6,464 bases of DNA from an uncultured Pseudoflavonifractor sp. (GTDB taxonomy: Bacteria; Bacillota; Clostridia; Oscillospirales; Oscillospiraceae): positions 1 to 6,464 of the forward strand of contig CANOHR010000063.1 in NCBI GenBank assembly GCA_947565875.1, in the 5' to 3' direction. How positions within the stretch are numbered: position 1 is the stretch's first letter; each line of letters begins with the position of its first letter. Below, piece by piece: positions 1 to 5,872 of this stretch. Made by a program: the position numbers and the translations under genes. Under the pieces are notes generated by a model that saw nothing but the letters and a program-made list of their open reading frames with translations, searched no databases and had not been told where the DNA came from.

Positions 1-159
1 TATATCAGTTGAGCGAGAAACAAACACACGAAAAACAGGTAGGCAAGATAAGAAGGTGAGTTCATTTAAAGTGCCCCCAAGGTCAATGTATAAATACATA
101 ATTATTGTAGTATAGATCAACAGAAAAGGAAAGGGGCGAAAATGCAGGTCAAGATTATA
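1..159. other. AT-rich non-coding region, no gene seen
   Basis: I find no reading frame with a plausible start and ribosome binding site on either strand here. The stretch is clearly richer in A and T than the genes downstream, as expected of a control region. It should hold the promoter of the structured RNA that follows. I could find -10-like strings (TATAAA at 89-94, TATAGA at 111-116, TATACT at 156-161) but none has a good -35 box at 16-18 bases, so no promoter is called. Confidence 0.5.
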
Positions 160-324
160 CTTTTTCGTTGAGTGACAAGGAGACAGAACACAAGGGGGCG
201 GTTCCTTTGTGCTGATGAAAGCACAGAAGGACCGTTGCCTGGTTTCTGTTTTAATGGATCGCTTCAAGAAATAAGCCATCACCCCCAACGGTGCGGAAAA
301 TCCGGCCGTTGGGGGTCTTTTTTT
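160..324 (+). ncRNA. Candidate rod-shaped small RNA with its own terminator (possibly 6S-like)
   Basis: The sequence can fold into one long interrupted hairpin. The outer stem pairs 160-166 with 268-275 (one bulge) and 168-175 with 259-267 (one bulge, one G-U pair). After an internal bubble (176-180 against 252-258), ACAGAA at 183-188 pairs with TTCTGT at 244-249. After a second bubble, 195-207 pairs with 227-239 with small bulges. Finally TGTGCT at 208-213 pairs with AGCACA at 220-225 around a six-base loop. An intrinsic terminator follows five bases later, and a separate promoter lies downstream of it, so the transcript appears to end here instead of leading into the methyltransferase gene. 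A long rod with bubbles and a length under 200 bases resembles 6S RNA, the RNA polymerase-binding regulator, but the central bubble is small and I see no diagnostic sequence. It lacks the SRP RNA apical motif and a T-box sequence. The 5' end is uncertain because no clear promoter was found. The fold is seen in the sequence; the family is a guess. Confidence 0.45.
281..324 (+). terminator. Intrinsic terminator of the upstream small RNA
   Basis: ACCCCCAACGG (281-291) pairs perfectly with CCGTTGGGGGT (306-316). CGGA (294-297) and TCCG (301-304) can extend the stem inside. A run of seven T residues (318-324) follows one base after a CT step. This is a strong rho-independent terminator on the plus strand. 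It separates the upstream RNA from the methyltransferase operon, whose promoter begins 14 bases later. Confidence 0.93.
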
Positions 325-337
325 CTCCCAAAAAGAT

Positions 338-366
338 TTGCCAAACCCTCCCAAAGGGGCTATAAT
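338..366 (+). promoter_or_regulatory. Sigma-A promoter of the methyltransferase-SLH-lipid kinase operon
   Basis: The -35 box TTGCCA (338-343, five of six consensus bases) and the -10 box TATAAT (361-366, perfect) are separated by exactly 17 bases. Transcription should start near 372-374, giving a leader of about 64 bases before the ATG at 437. This is a strong housekeeping-type promoter just after a terminator, so the operon is transcribed independently of the upstream RNA. Confidence 0.9.
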
Positions 367-378
367 GTAAAATAGGAA

Positions 379-405
379 CTTTTCGACGGATTTTTCGTCC
401 AAAAG
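379..405 (+). other. Hairpin near the 5' end of the operon leader RNA
   Basis: CTTTT (379-383) pairs with AAAAG (401-405) and GACG (385-388) pairs with CGTC (396-399), with one C-C mismatch between them and a seven-base loop. The stem would begin only a few bases from the predicted transcript start. No T run follows, so it is not a terminator. Hairpins at the extreme 5' end often protect mRNA from 5'-dependent decay; that role is inference. Confidence 0.45.
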
Positions 406-436
406 AAAAAAGAACTCAGACAAGGAGGGGTGGGAA

Positions 437-1552
437 ATGGCGCGGTTGGACTTGGTGGCGCCCACCCTTTTCGGGTTGGAAGGGGTCTGTGCCCAGGAGC
501 TAAAGCGGCTGGACGCCAAAAATGTCCGCTCGGAAAATGGCCGGGTGCTGTGGGACTATACTCCCGAGAGCCTGGTCCGGGCCAATTTGTGCCTGCGGAC
601 CGGGGAGCGGGTGCTGCTTCGGCTGGGGAGATTCCCCGCCCCTGATTTTGACGCTCTTTACGATGGGGTCCGGGCCCTTTCCTGGGAGGAGTGGATCCCC
701 AGGGAGGGAGCCTTTCCCATCCGCTGCAGGACGGTGAACTCCAAGCTTACCTCCCAGCAGCGGTGTATCGCGGTGGTGAAAGCCGCCCTGGGGGACCGGC
801 TGGGGCAGGCCTACGGTATGGAGAGGCTTCCTGAGACGGGGGCGGAATACGCCGTGCGTCTGTTTATTATGGATGATATGGCCGAAGTTTATCTGGATTC
901 CACCGGTCCAAGCCTCCATAAGCGGGGCTACCGGGCCATGAGCGTGACGGCCCCTTTGCGGGAGACCCTGGCGGCGGGGATGGTGTTGCTGTCCCGGTAT
1001 CACGGGAAGGATCCCTTTCGGGATCCCTTCTGTGGTTCGGGCACTATTCCCATCGAGGCCGCCCTCATCGCCAAGAACCGGGCTCCCGGCCTGGGGCGGA
1101 GTTTCTCCGCCCAAAGGTGGACCTGGCTTTCCTCCAAACTGTGGTTGGAGGAGGGGGACCGGGCCATGGATCTGGAGTATGACGGGACCTATGACATCGA
1201 GGGCAGCGACATTGATCCCCAGGCGGTGGAACTGGCCCGGCAGAACGCCCGGAAGGCCGGGGTGGAGGAGCTTGTCCGCTTCCGGGTGGCCGACGCCGTC
1301 CGTTTTGCCCCCACAGAGCCGGTGGGGAGGATAGTCACCAATCCCCCCTACGGGGAGCGGATCCTGGAAAAGCGGGAGGCGGAAGGACTGTATGCCGCCT
1401 TTGGAAAAGCCTGGAGAAAGGTCCCGGAGGGGTGGAGCTTGGCCCTTCTCTCCTCCCACACCGAGTTTGAGCGGACCTTCGGGAAAAAGGCGGATAAGAA
1501 GAGAAAACTCTATAACGGACCGCTGAAGTGCGATGTGTTTTTCTATGGTTAA
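437..1552 (+). CDS. rlmL: THUMP-domain class I SAM-dependent rRNA methyltransferase, RlmL/YpsC family
   Basis: The 371-residue protein is likely to methylate a guanine N2 position in 23S rRNA using S-adenosylmethionine; E. coli RlmL makes m2G2445. An N-terminal ferredoxin-like/THUMP RNA-binding region (about 1-155) is followed by the linker motif SLHKRGYR (159-166), typical of this COG0116 family. The Rossmann methyltransferase domain carries DPFCGSGT (196-203, SAM-binding motif I), the acidic SDID (257-260, motif II) and the catalytic NPPYG (302-306, motif IV of N-methyltransferases). The length matches the single-domain Firmicute YpsC-type proteins and lacks the RlmK half fused in E. coli RlmL. 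The start is fixed by AAGGAGG at 422-428, eight bases before the ATG. It is first in a three-gene operon driven by the promoter at 338-366. The family is firm; the exact modified base is inferred, so rlmL is a family symbol. Confidence 0.93.
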   Translation: MARLDLVAPTLFGLEGVCAQELKRLDAKNVRSENGRVLWDYTPESLVRANLCLRTGERVLLRLGRFPAPDFDALYDGVRALSWEEWIPREGAFPIRCRTVNSKLTSQQRCIAVVKAALGDRLGQAYGMERLPETGAEYAVRLFIMDDMAEVYLDSTGPSLHKRGYRAMSVTAPLRETLAAGMVLLSRYHGKDPFRDPFCGSGTIPIEAALIAKNRAPGLGRSFSAQRWTWLSSKLWLEEGDRAMDLEYDGTYDIEGSDIDPQAVELARQNARKAGVEELVRFRVADAVRFAPTEPVGRIVTNPPYGERILEKREAEGLYAAFGKAWRKVPEGWSLALLSSHTEFERTFGKKADKKRKLYNGPLKCDVFFYG

Positions 1553-1564
1553 GGAGGCGAAGAG

Positions 1565-2692
1565 ATGAAAAAGACGTACCGGCTCCCGGCGCTGCTGCTG
1601 GCGCTGAGTCTGCTGGCGGGAGCCTTCTCCGGGGCGAGAGCCTATACGGTCTACGGCTACAGCGAGGGGCTGGCCCAGGCCGAGGAGGAGGGAAAGTGGG
1701 GCTTTGTAGGCAGCGGCGGAGAGGTGGTCATTCCCTTTCAATACCGCTCGGTGGTCTCCTTTACCCTGGGGATGGCGGCGGTGAACCTGGACGGAAAGCT
1801 GGGGGTCATCCGTCCCGACGGGGCCTATCTGATCCAGCCGGAATACGATACTCTGATGCCTGCCGGTTACGGCCTCTATATGGCCCAGAAGGGGGACGAG
1901 TGGGGAGTGGTGAGTATCCTTCCCTACACCGACGCCTCCGGAAAGGAGACCAATGAGGTCTACCCCATCAGCTATGTAAGCGTAGAGCTGGGGACCAGCG
2001 GAGGACTGGACGCACTGATCCTGACCTCCAAGGGGGGCGGAAGAACGGTGACCCCTATTTTCCAGATCCCCGGCGTTCTGGCCTCCCTGGGAGTGGAGGG
2101 GAGCCGTTTTCCCCTGACAAGGGGCAGGGTCCCCTCCTTTGCCGATGTAGACCCCAGGGACTGGTTCGCGCTGTGGGTGGACATTGCCTACAATACGGGG
2201 ATCATGTCGGGGACGGGAAGCGCCACCTTTGAGCCGGGACGGGAGGTGACGGTGGCGGAGGCCATCCAGATGGCGGCTAATATGGACTCACGCTATAAGG
2301 GGGATACCTTCCATACCACCGCCCATATCTCCACCCCCTGGTATACCGACGCCGTCACCTATTGTCTGGCCAGCGGTATCATTACCGCCCAGCAGTTTGA
2401 CGATTATGAAAGGCCCCTTACCCGCCGGGAATTGGCCCAGGTGTTCAGCGCCACCGAACTGGCCCGAAGCCTTCCGCAACGCAATAACCCGGTTCAGGTC
2501 ATGGCGGCGGTGACGGATGTGGACTCCGGTGACGCCGAGGCCAGGGCGATCTACGGCCTTTATACCAAGGGGATCCTGACCGGAGTGAATGAGGAACTCT
2601 CCTTCTGTCCTGACGCCGCCGTTACCCGGGCCGAGGCCGCCGCCCTGGCTGCCAGACTGGCCCGGCCGGAGCAGCGGGTGGATCTGTTCTGA
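1565..2692 (+). CDS. Secreted WG-repeat and SLH-domain cell-surface protein
   Basis: The 375-residue protein starts with a clear signal peptide: MKKTYR, a hydrophobic stretch to about residue 20, and a likely cleavage after SGARA (residue 26). Two WG/KWG-type repeats follow: KWGFVGSGGEVVIPFQY (44-60) and KLGVIRPDGAYLIQPEYD (78-95), with a shorter DEWGVV at 111-116. After a linker come three SLH modules: FADVDPRDW onwards (192-240), WYTDAVTYC onwards (259-300) and VTDVDSGDAEA onwards (316-365). TRAE-like motifs appear as TVAE, TRRE and TRAE; the third matches best. SLH domains usually bind pyruvylated secondary cell-wall polymer, so the protein is probably anchored outside the cell. The role of WG repeats is not well defined. 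The ribosome binding site AAGGAGG (1551-1557) overlaps the stop codon of the methyltransferase gene, so the two are cotranscribed. The stop TGA shares its last base with the next gene's ATG. The precise substrate or partner is unknown. Confidence 0.9.
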   Translation: MKKTYRLPALLLALSLLAGAFSGARAYTVYGYSEGLAQAEEEGKWGFVGSGGEVVIPFQYRSVVSFTLGMAAVNLDGKLGVIRPDGAYLIQPEYDTLMPAGYGLYMAQKGDEWGVVSILPYTDASGKETNEVYPISYVSVELGTSGGLDALILTSKGGGRTVTPIFQIPGVLASLGVEGSRFPLTRGRVPSFADVDPRDWFALWVDIAYNTGIMSGTGSATFEPGREVTVAEAIQMAANMDSRYKGDTFHTTAHISTPWYTDAVTYCLASGIITAQQFDDYERPLTRRELAQVFSATELARSLPQRNNPVQVMAAVTDVDSGDAEARAIYGLYTKGILTGVNEELSFCPDAAVTRAEAAALAARLARPEQRVDLF

Positions 2693-3627
2693 TGCGGCAC
2701 GTATTCATTATCAACCCTGTGGCGGGACCCAGGAACAGCGCCGGGAGCCTTTTGGAGCGGGTGGAGAAGACCTTTCCGGAGGGGGAGGCCGAGATCTATA
2801 CCACTGCCGGGGCGGGAGACGCCAGGCGTCTGGCCCTTCGGGCGCTGGAGCGGGGGGATCCGGTGCGGCTCTATGCCTGCGGCGGGGACGGGACCCTCAA
2901 CGAGGTAGTGAACGCCGCCGCCGGAAAGAGCTGGGCGGCGGTGACCAACGTGCCAATGGGGACGGGGAACGATTTCCTGCGGATCTTCGGGCGGGCGGGG
3001 AGGAAACGTTTTGCCGACCTTTCCGCGCTGAAGGACGGCCCCCAGGCGGAGTATGACCTGGTGGACTGCAACGGCCTTTTGGGGTTGGATGTGGTATGCG
3101 TGGGGGTGGATGCCAGGGTGGCGGTGGACGTTCACCGGTTCAAGCGGCTTCCCCTGGTGGGAAAGAAGCTGGCCTACATCCTCTCTCTGATCGCCACCGT
3201 TGGGAAGGGGATCACCCGGCCTATGACGGTGGAGATGGGGCCCATCTTCCATCGGGGGCCCACCGCCCTGGTCTGCGTCTGCAACGGCCAGTACTATGGC
3301 GGCGGCTTTCGGCCCGTTCCCGAGGCCAGGCCGGATGACGGGACGCTGGACATGCTGCTGGTGGGGGATGTGAGCCTTCCGGAGTTTGCCGGATGTGTGG
3401 GCAAATACGCCAAGGGCCGGTATAAAGAGTGTCCCCACCTGGTCCGGGACTGGCACGGGGACAGGGTGAGGGTCTCCGCCGGAGAGGAACTTTCGGCGGT
3501 GGTGGACGGGGAGGTCCTGCGGGATACCTCCTTTACCATCCGGCTTTCGGAGTATAAGGTGAATTTTTTCCGGCCTGTGGGAGTGGAGATCCTGTCGGAA
3601 AGGGCGGCCGCCGGGGCCTCATTATGA
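2692..3627 (+). CDS. Diacylglycerol/lipid kinase family protein (YegS/BmrU/DgkB-like)
   Basis: The 311-residue protein is a soluble DAGK-catalytic-domain kinase that transfers ATP phosphate to a lipid such as diacylglycerol. Visible motifs are NPVAG near the N-terminus (9-13), the nucleotide-binding GGDGTLNE (64-71), PMGTGNDF (88-95), a YYGGGFRPVPEARPDDGTLDM segment whose PDDGTLDM lies at 214-221, and VDGE (271-274), the acidic motif near the C-terminus. The length is usual for the family (about 290-310). In Firmicutes, DgkB of this family recycles diacylglycerol released in lipoteichoic acid synthesis; whether this protein does so is inference, since paralogues phosphorylate other lipids. 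Its ATG overlaps the preceding TGA by one base (TGATG) and no good ribosome binding site lies at the usual distance, so translation is probably coupled to the SLH gene. It is the last gene of the operon, with a terminator 22 bases downstream. Confidence 0.93.
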   Translation: MRHVFIINPVAGPRNSAGSLLERVEKTFPEGEAEIYTTAGAGDARRLALRALERGDPVRLYACGGDGTLNEVVNAAAGKSWAAVTNVPMGTGNDFLRIFGRAGRKRFADLSALKDGPQAEYDLVDCNGLLGLDVVCVGVDARVAVDVHRFKRLPLVGKKLAYILSLIATVGKGITRPMTVEMGPIFHRGPTALVCVCNGQYYGGGFRPVPEARPDDGTLDMLLVGDVSLPEFAGCVGKYAKGRYKECPHLVRDWHGDRVRVSAGEELSAVVDGEVLRDTSFTIRLSEYKVNFFRPVGVEILSERAAAGASL

Positions 3628-3649
3628 ACAAATCTTGAATTTTAAACGG

Positions 3650-3688
3650 TCGACCCCTTTTTTTTCCAAAAAGGGGTTGATTTTTTTT
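3650..3688 (+). terminator. Intrinsic terminator of the methyltransferase-SLH-lipid kinase operon
   Basis: Bases 3650-3662 (TCGACCCCTTTTT) pair with 3668-3680 (AAAAAGGGGTTGA) with one G-U pair and a five-base loop, followed by eight T residues (3681-3688). It lies 22 bases after the lipid kinase stop. Its 3' arm and first T residues also form the -35 box of the groESL promoter, so the two signals share DNA. Confidence 0.93.
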
Positions 3689-3705
3689 GGCGGGGGCGTT
3701 ATTAT
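3677..3705 (+). promoter_or_regulatory. Sigma-A promoter of the groES-groEL operon
   Basis: The -35 box TTGATT (3677-3682, four of six) and the -10 box TATTAT (3700-3705, five of six) are separated by exactly 17 bases. Transcription is predicted to start at about 3711-3713, a few bases before the CIRCE operator, as expected of a vegetative promoter under HrcA control. The -35 box overlaps the 3' arm of the preceding terminator hairpin. Confidence 0.82.
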
Positions 3706-3716
3706 CTTACTTGCGG

Positions 3717-3743
3717 TTAGCACTCGGAGAAAAAGAGTGCTAA
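3717..3743 (+). promoter_or_regulatory. CIRCE operator (HrcA repressor binding site)
   Basis: A perfect TTAGCACTC (3717-3725), nine-base spacer and GAGTGCTAA (3735-3743) match the canonical CIRCE consensus with no mismatch. HrcA binds this inverted repeat and represses chaperone operons; GroEL assists HrcA folding, so heat shock that occupies GroEL relieves repression. The site lies just downstream of the predicted start point, so it is in both the promoter DNA and the leader RNA. hrcA itself is not in this window. Confidence 0.97.
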
Positions 3744-3775
3744 CGCCTAAAAATGTTTGGTAAGAAAAACAATAT

Positions 3776-3782
3776 AAGGAGG
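3776..3782 (+). promoter_or_regulatory. Ribosome binding site that fixes the groES start
   Basis: AAGGAGG lies nine bases before the ATG at 3792. An in-frame upstream ATG at 3753 has no such site and lies nine bases after CIRCE, so the 3792 start is the real one. Confidence 0.9.
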
Positions 3783-3791
3783 AACCAAGTT

Positions 3792-4076
3792 ATGAAGCTG
3801 AAGCCTTTGGGAGACCGGGTCATCATCAAGATGATGGAGGCCGAGGAGAAGACCAAGAGCGGCCTCATTCTCACCGGCAGCGCCAAGGAGAAGCCCGAGG
3901 TGGCCGAGATCATCGCGGTAGGTCCCGGCGGACTGGTGGACGGCAAAGAGGTCAAGATGACCGTAAAGAAGGGCCAGAAGGTCATTACCAGCAAGTATTC
4001 CGGCACCGAGGTCAAGGTGGACGGGGAGGAATACACCATCGTCCGTCAGGGCGACATCCTCGCCATCGTGGAATAA
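3792..4076 (+). CDS. groES: Co-chaperonin GroES (Hsp10)
   Basis: The 94-residue protein forms the heptameric lid of the GroEL chamber in the cytoplasm. It begins with the family signature MKLKPLGDRV, has the mobile loop with the hydrophobic GLIL (24-27) that contacts the GroEL apical domain, the VGPGG turn and roof region after about residue 40, and ends YTIVRQGDILAIVE. The length is normal for GroES (94-97). The upstream in-frame ATG at 3753 would add 13 residues (MFGKKNNIRR and three more) not expected in the family and without a ribosome binding site, so it is rejected. It is first in the groESL operon under CIRCE/HrcA control, with groEL 101 bases downstream. Confidence 0.98.
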   Translation: MKLKPLGDRVIIKMMEAEEKTKSGLILTGSAKEKPEVAEIIAVGPGGLVDGKEVKMTVKKGQKVITSKYSGTEVKVDGEEYTIVRQGDILAIVE

Positions 4077-4084
4077 AGCCTCTG

Positions 4085-4150
4085 CGGGCGCACACTGTGC
4101 GCCCCTACCGCACAGGCGTATCCCCTGTAGGGGCGCACAGTGTGCGCCCG
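4085..4150 (+). repeat. Perfect 24-base inverted repeat in the groES-groEL spacer
   Basis: Bases 4085-4108 and 4127-4150 are perfect reverse complements, separated by 18 bases. Each arm contains a 19-base odd palindrome: GGGCGCACACTGTGCGCCC (4086-4104) and the same with G at the centre (4131-4149). Each is joined on its inner side to CTAC or GTAG. The RNA can therefore fold either as one 24-base-pair stem or as two short hairpins. ACAGG (4112-4116) can also pair with CCTGT (4124-4128). No T run follows (ATCATTTTG), so it is not an ordinary terminator, and the groEL ribosome binding site begins 14 bases later. It resembles the palindromic GTAGGGGCG...CGCCCCTAC intergenic repeats I recall from Oscillospiraceae genomes, which would make it a REP- or MITE-like insertion. 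That comparison is from memory. A role in transcript processing or GroES:GroEL ratio is possible. Confidence 0.88.
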
Positions 4151-4177
4151 ATCATTTTGAATCGGAGGTAAATCATC

Positions 4178-5800
4178 ATGTCTAAACTCATTGCTTACGG
4201 TGAGGAGGCCCGCAAGGCCCTTCAGAAGGGTGTGGACCAGCTTGCCGACACCGTGAAGATCACCATGGGTCCCAAGGGCCGGAATGTGGTGCTGGATAAG
4301 AAGTACGGCTCTCCCCTCATCACCAACGACGGTGTGACCATCGCCAAGGAAATCGAGCTTCCTGATCCCATGGAGAACATGGGTGCCCAGCTTGTCAAAG
4401 AGGTGGCCACTAAGACCAACGACGTAGCCGGTGACGGCACCACTACCGCCACTCTGCTGACCCAGGCCATTGTCCGGGAGGGCCTGAAGAACCTGGCCGC
4501 CGGGGCCAACCCCATGGTCATGAAGAAGGGCATCAAGGCCGCCGCCGACGCCGCCGTCGCCGAGATCAAGAAGAACTCCAAGAAGGTCAAGGGCACCGAG
4601 GACATCGCCCGGGTAGGCACCGTCTCCTCCGGGGACGAGACCATCGGCAAGCTCATCGCTGAGGCCATGGAGAAGGTGGGCGCCGACGGCGTTATTACCG
4701 TGGAGGAGTCCAAGACCGCCGAGACCTACTCCGAGGTGGTGGAGGGCATGCAGTTCGACCGGGGCTATGTGACCCCCTACATGGCTACCGATATGGAGAA
4801 GATGGAGGCCGTTCTGGACGAGCCTGTCATCCTCATCACCGATAAGAAGGTATCTTCCGTCCAGGATCTGCTGCCCCTGCTGGAGCAGGTGGTCCAGACA
4901 GGCAAGAAGCTTCTCATCATTGCCGAGGACGTGGAGGGCGAGGCCCTCAACACCCTTATCGTCAACCGTCTCCGGGGCACTCTGAATGTCTGCTGCGTCA
5001 AGGCTCCCGGTTACGGTGACCGGCGTAAGGAAATGCTTCAGGATATCGCTATCCTCACCGGCGGCACTGTGGTGAGCGAGGAAGTGGGCCTGGATCTGAA
5101 GTCCGCTACCCTGGATATGCTGGGTAAGGCCAAGCAGGTGAAGGTCAACAAGGAGAATACCATCATCGTGGGCGGCGCGGGCAAGGCCGCCGATATCAAG
5201 AACCGGGTGGCCCAGATCAAGAGCCAGGTGGAGGTCACCACCTCCGATTATGATAAGGAGAAGCTTCAGGAGCGGCTGGCCAAGCTTTCCGGCGGTGTAG
5301 CCGTGGTCCGGGTAGGCGCCGCCACCGAGACCGAGATGAAGGAAAAGAAGCTGCGTATCGAGGACGCCCTCAACGCCACTCGGGCCGCTGTGGAGGAAGG
5401 TATCGTAGCCGGTGGCGGCACCGCCTATGTCAACGCTATCCCCGCCGTGGAGGCCCTTCTGAAGAGCGTGGAGGGTGACGAGAAGACCGGTGTCCAGATC
5501 GTAGCCGCCGCCCTCAGTGAGCCTGTCCGCCAGATTGCCGCCAACGCCGGTGTGGACGGAAGCGTGGTGCTGGAGAAGGTAAAGTCCAGCAAGGTGGGTA
5601 CCGGCTTTGACGCCTACAACGAGACTTATGTGGACATGGTGAAGTCCGGTATCGTGGATCCCACCAAGGTGACCCGTACCGCCCTGGAAAACGCGGCCTC
5701 CATTGCCAGCGTTCTCCTTACCACCGAAGCCCTGGTAGCCGACAAGCCCGAGCCTCCCGCTCCGGCTCCCGCCGCCCCCGACATGGGCGGAATGTACTGA
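4178..5800 (+). CDS. groEL: Chaperonin GroEL (Hsp60)
   Basis: The 540-residue protein forms the double-ring ATP-driven folding chamber of the cytoplasm together with GroES. Visible conserved points are the N-terminal ATP-binding segment TMGPKGRNV (29-37), NDGVTIAKEI (50-59), the nucleotide-binding GDGTTT (85-90), the apical CCVKAPGYGDRRKEML region, and the equatorial DALNATRAAVEEGIVAGGG with the ATPase aspartate at D396 and the family signature AAVEEGIVAGGG (403-414). The tail is proline- and alanine-rich and ends PDMGGMY, with one GGM unit in place of the long GGM repeat of E. coli. The length is normal. The ribosome binding site GGAGGT (4164-4169) is eight bases before the ATG. It is cotranscribed with groES from the CIRCE-controlled promoter, unless the intervening inverted repeat processes or attenuates the message. 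A terminator lies just after the stop. Confidence 0.99.
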   Translation: MSKLIAYGEEARKALQKGVDQLADTVKITMGPKGRNVVLDKKYGSPLITNDGVTIAKEIELPDPMENMGAQLVKEVATKTNDVAGDGTTTATLLTQAIVREGLKNLAAGANPMVMKKGIKAAADAAVAEIKKNSKKVKGTEDIARVGTVSSGDETIGKLIAEAMEKVGADGVITVEESKTAETYSEVVEGMQFDRGYVTPYMATDMEKMEAVLDEPVILITDKKVSSVQDLLPLLEQVVQTGKKLLIIAEDVEGEALNTLIVNRLRGTLNVCCVKAPGYGDRRKEMLQDIAILTGGTVVSEEVGLDLKSATLDMLGKAKQVKVNKENTIIVGGAGKAADIKNRVAQIKSQVEVTTSDYDKEKLQERLAKLSGGVAVVRVGAATETEMKEKKLRIEDALNATRAAVEEGIVAGGGTAYVNAIPAVEALLKSVEGDEKTGVQIVAAALSEPVRQIAANAGVDGSVVLEKVKSSKVGTGFDAYNETYVDMVKSGIVDPTKVTRTALENAASIASVLLTTEALVADKPEPPAPAPAAPDMGGMY

Positions 5801-5809
5801 GAAAAAAGC

Positions 5810-5842
5810 AAAGAAGGCCCCGCCAATGGCGGGGCCTTCTTT
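5810..5842. terminator. Bidirectional intrinsic terminator between groEL and the convergent SLH gene
   Basis: AAAGAAGGCCCCGCC (5810-5824) pairs perfectly with its reverse complement at 5828-5842 around the three-base loop AAT. On the plus strand T residues close the stem (5840-5843). On the minus strand the A run at 5802-5807 reads as a T run after the stem. The hairpin therefore can end transcription of groEL and of the minus-strand SLH gene, whose stop lies 31 bases away. Confidence 0.93.
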
Positions 5843-5872
5843 TGTATAAAATTAAAAAGCGGTCGGCGTCGC

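Noticed and set aside
156..161. TATACT as the -10 box of the small RNA promoter
   Set aside because: The bases 17 upstream (133-138, GGGGCG) bear no likeness to a -35 box, there is no extended -10 TG, and the string overlaps the outer stem of the proposed RNA.
160..324. The structured RNA as a T-box, other riboswitch, or SRP RNA
   Set aside because: No T-box sequence or SRP apical GGAA-loop motif is present, and a fresh promoter lies after the terminator, so the downstream genes do not depend on read-through from this RNA.
172..375. A 67-codon plus-strand open frame in the upstream region
   Set aside because: It runs through the RNA rod, the terminator hairpin and the TATAAT box, and has no recognisable protein features.
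500..1741. A 413-codon open frame on the minus strand opposite the methyltransferase gene
   Set aside because: It is a shadow of GC-rich coding sequence: proline- and glycine-rich composition, no domain I recognise, no ribosome binding site, and it fully opposes a gene with clear motifs.
2560..3456. A 298-codon open frame on the minus strand opposite the SLH and lipid kinase genes
   Set aside because: Same GC-driven shadow, rich in proline, histidine and glycine, without family motifs, and spanning the junction of two well-supported genes.
3753..3791. Upstream in-frame ATG for groES at 3753
   Set aside because: It has no ribosome binding site and would add 13 residues foreign to GroES; AAGGAGG at 3776-3782 points to the ATG at 3792.
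4085..4160. The groES-groEL inverted repeat as a normal intrinsic terminator
   Set aside because: The stem is followed by ATCATTTTG and not by a continuous T run, and ending transcription there would cut off groEL.
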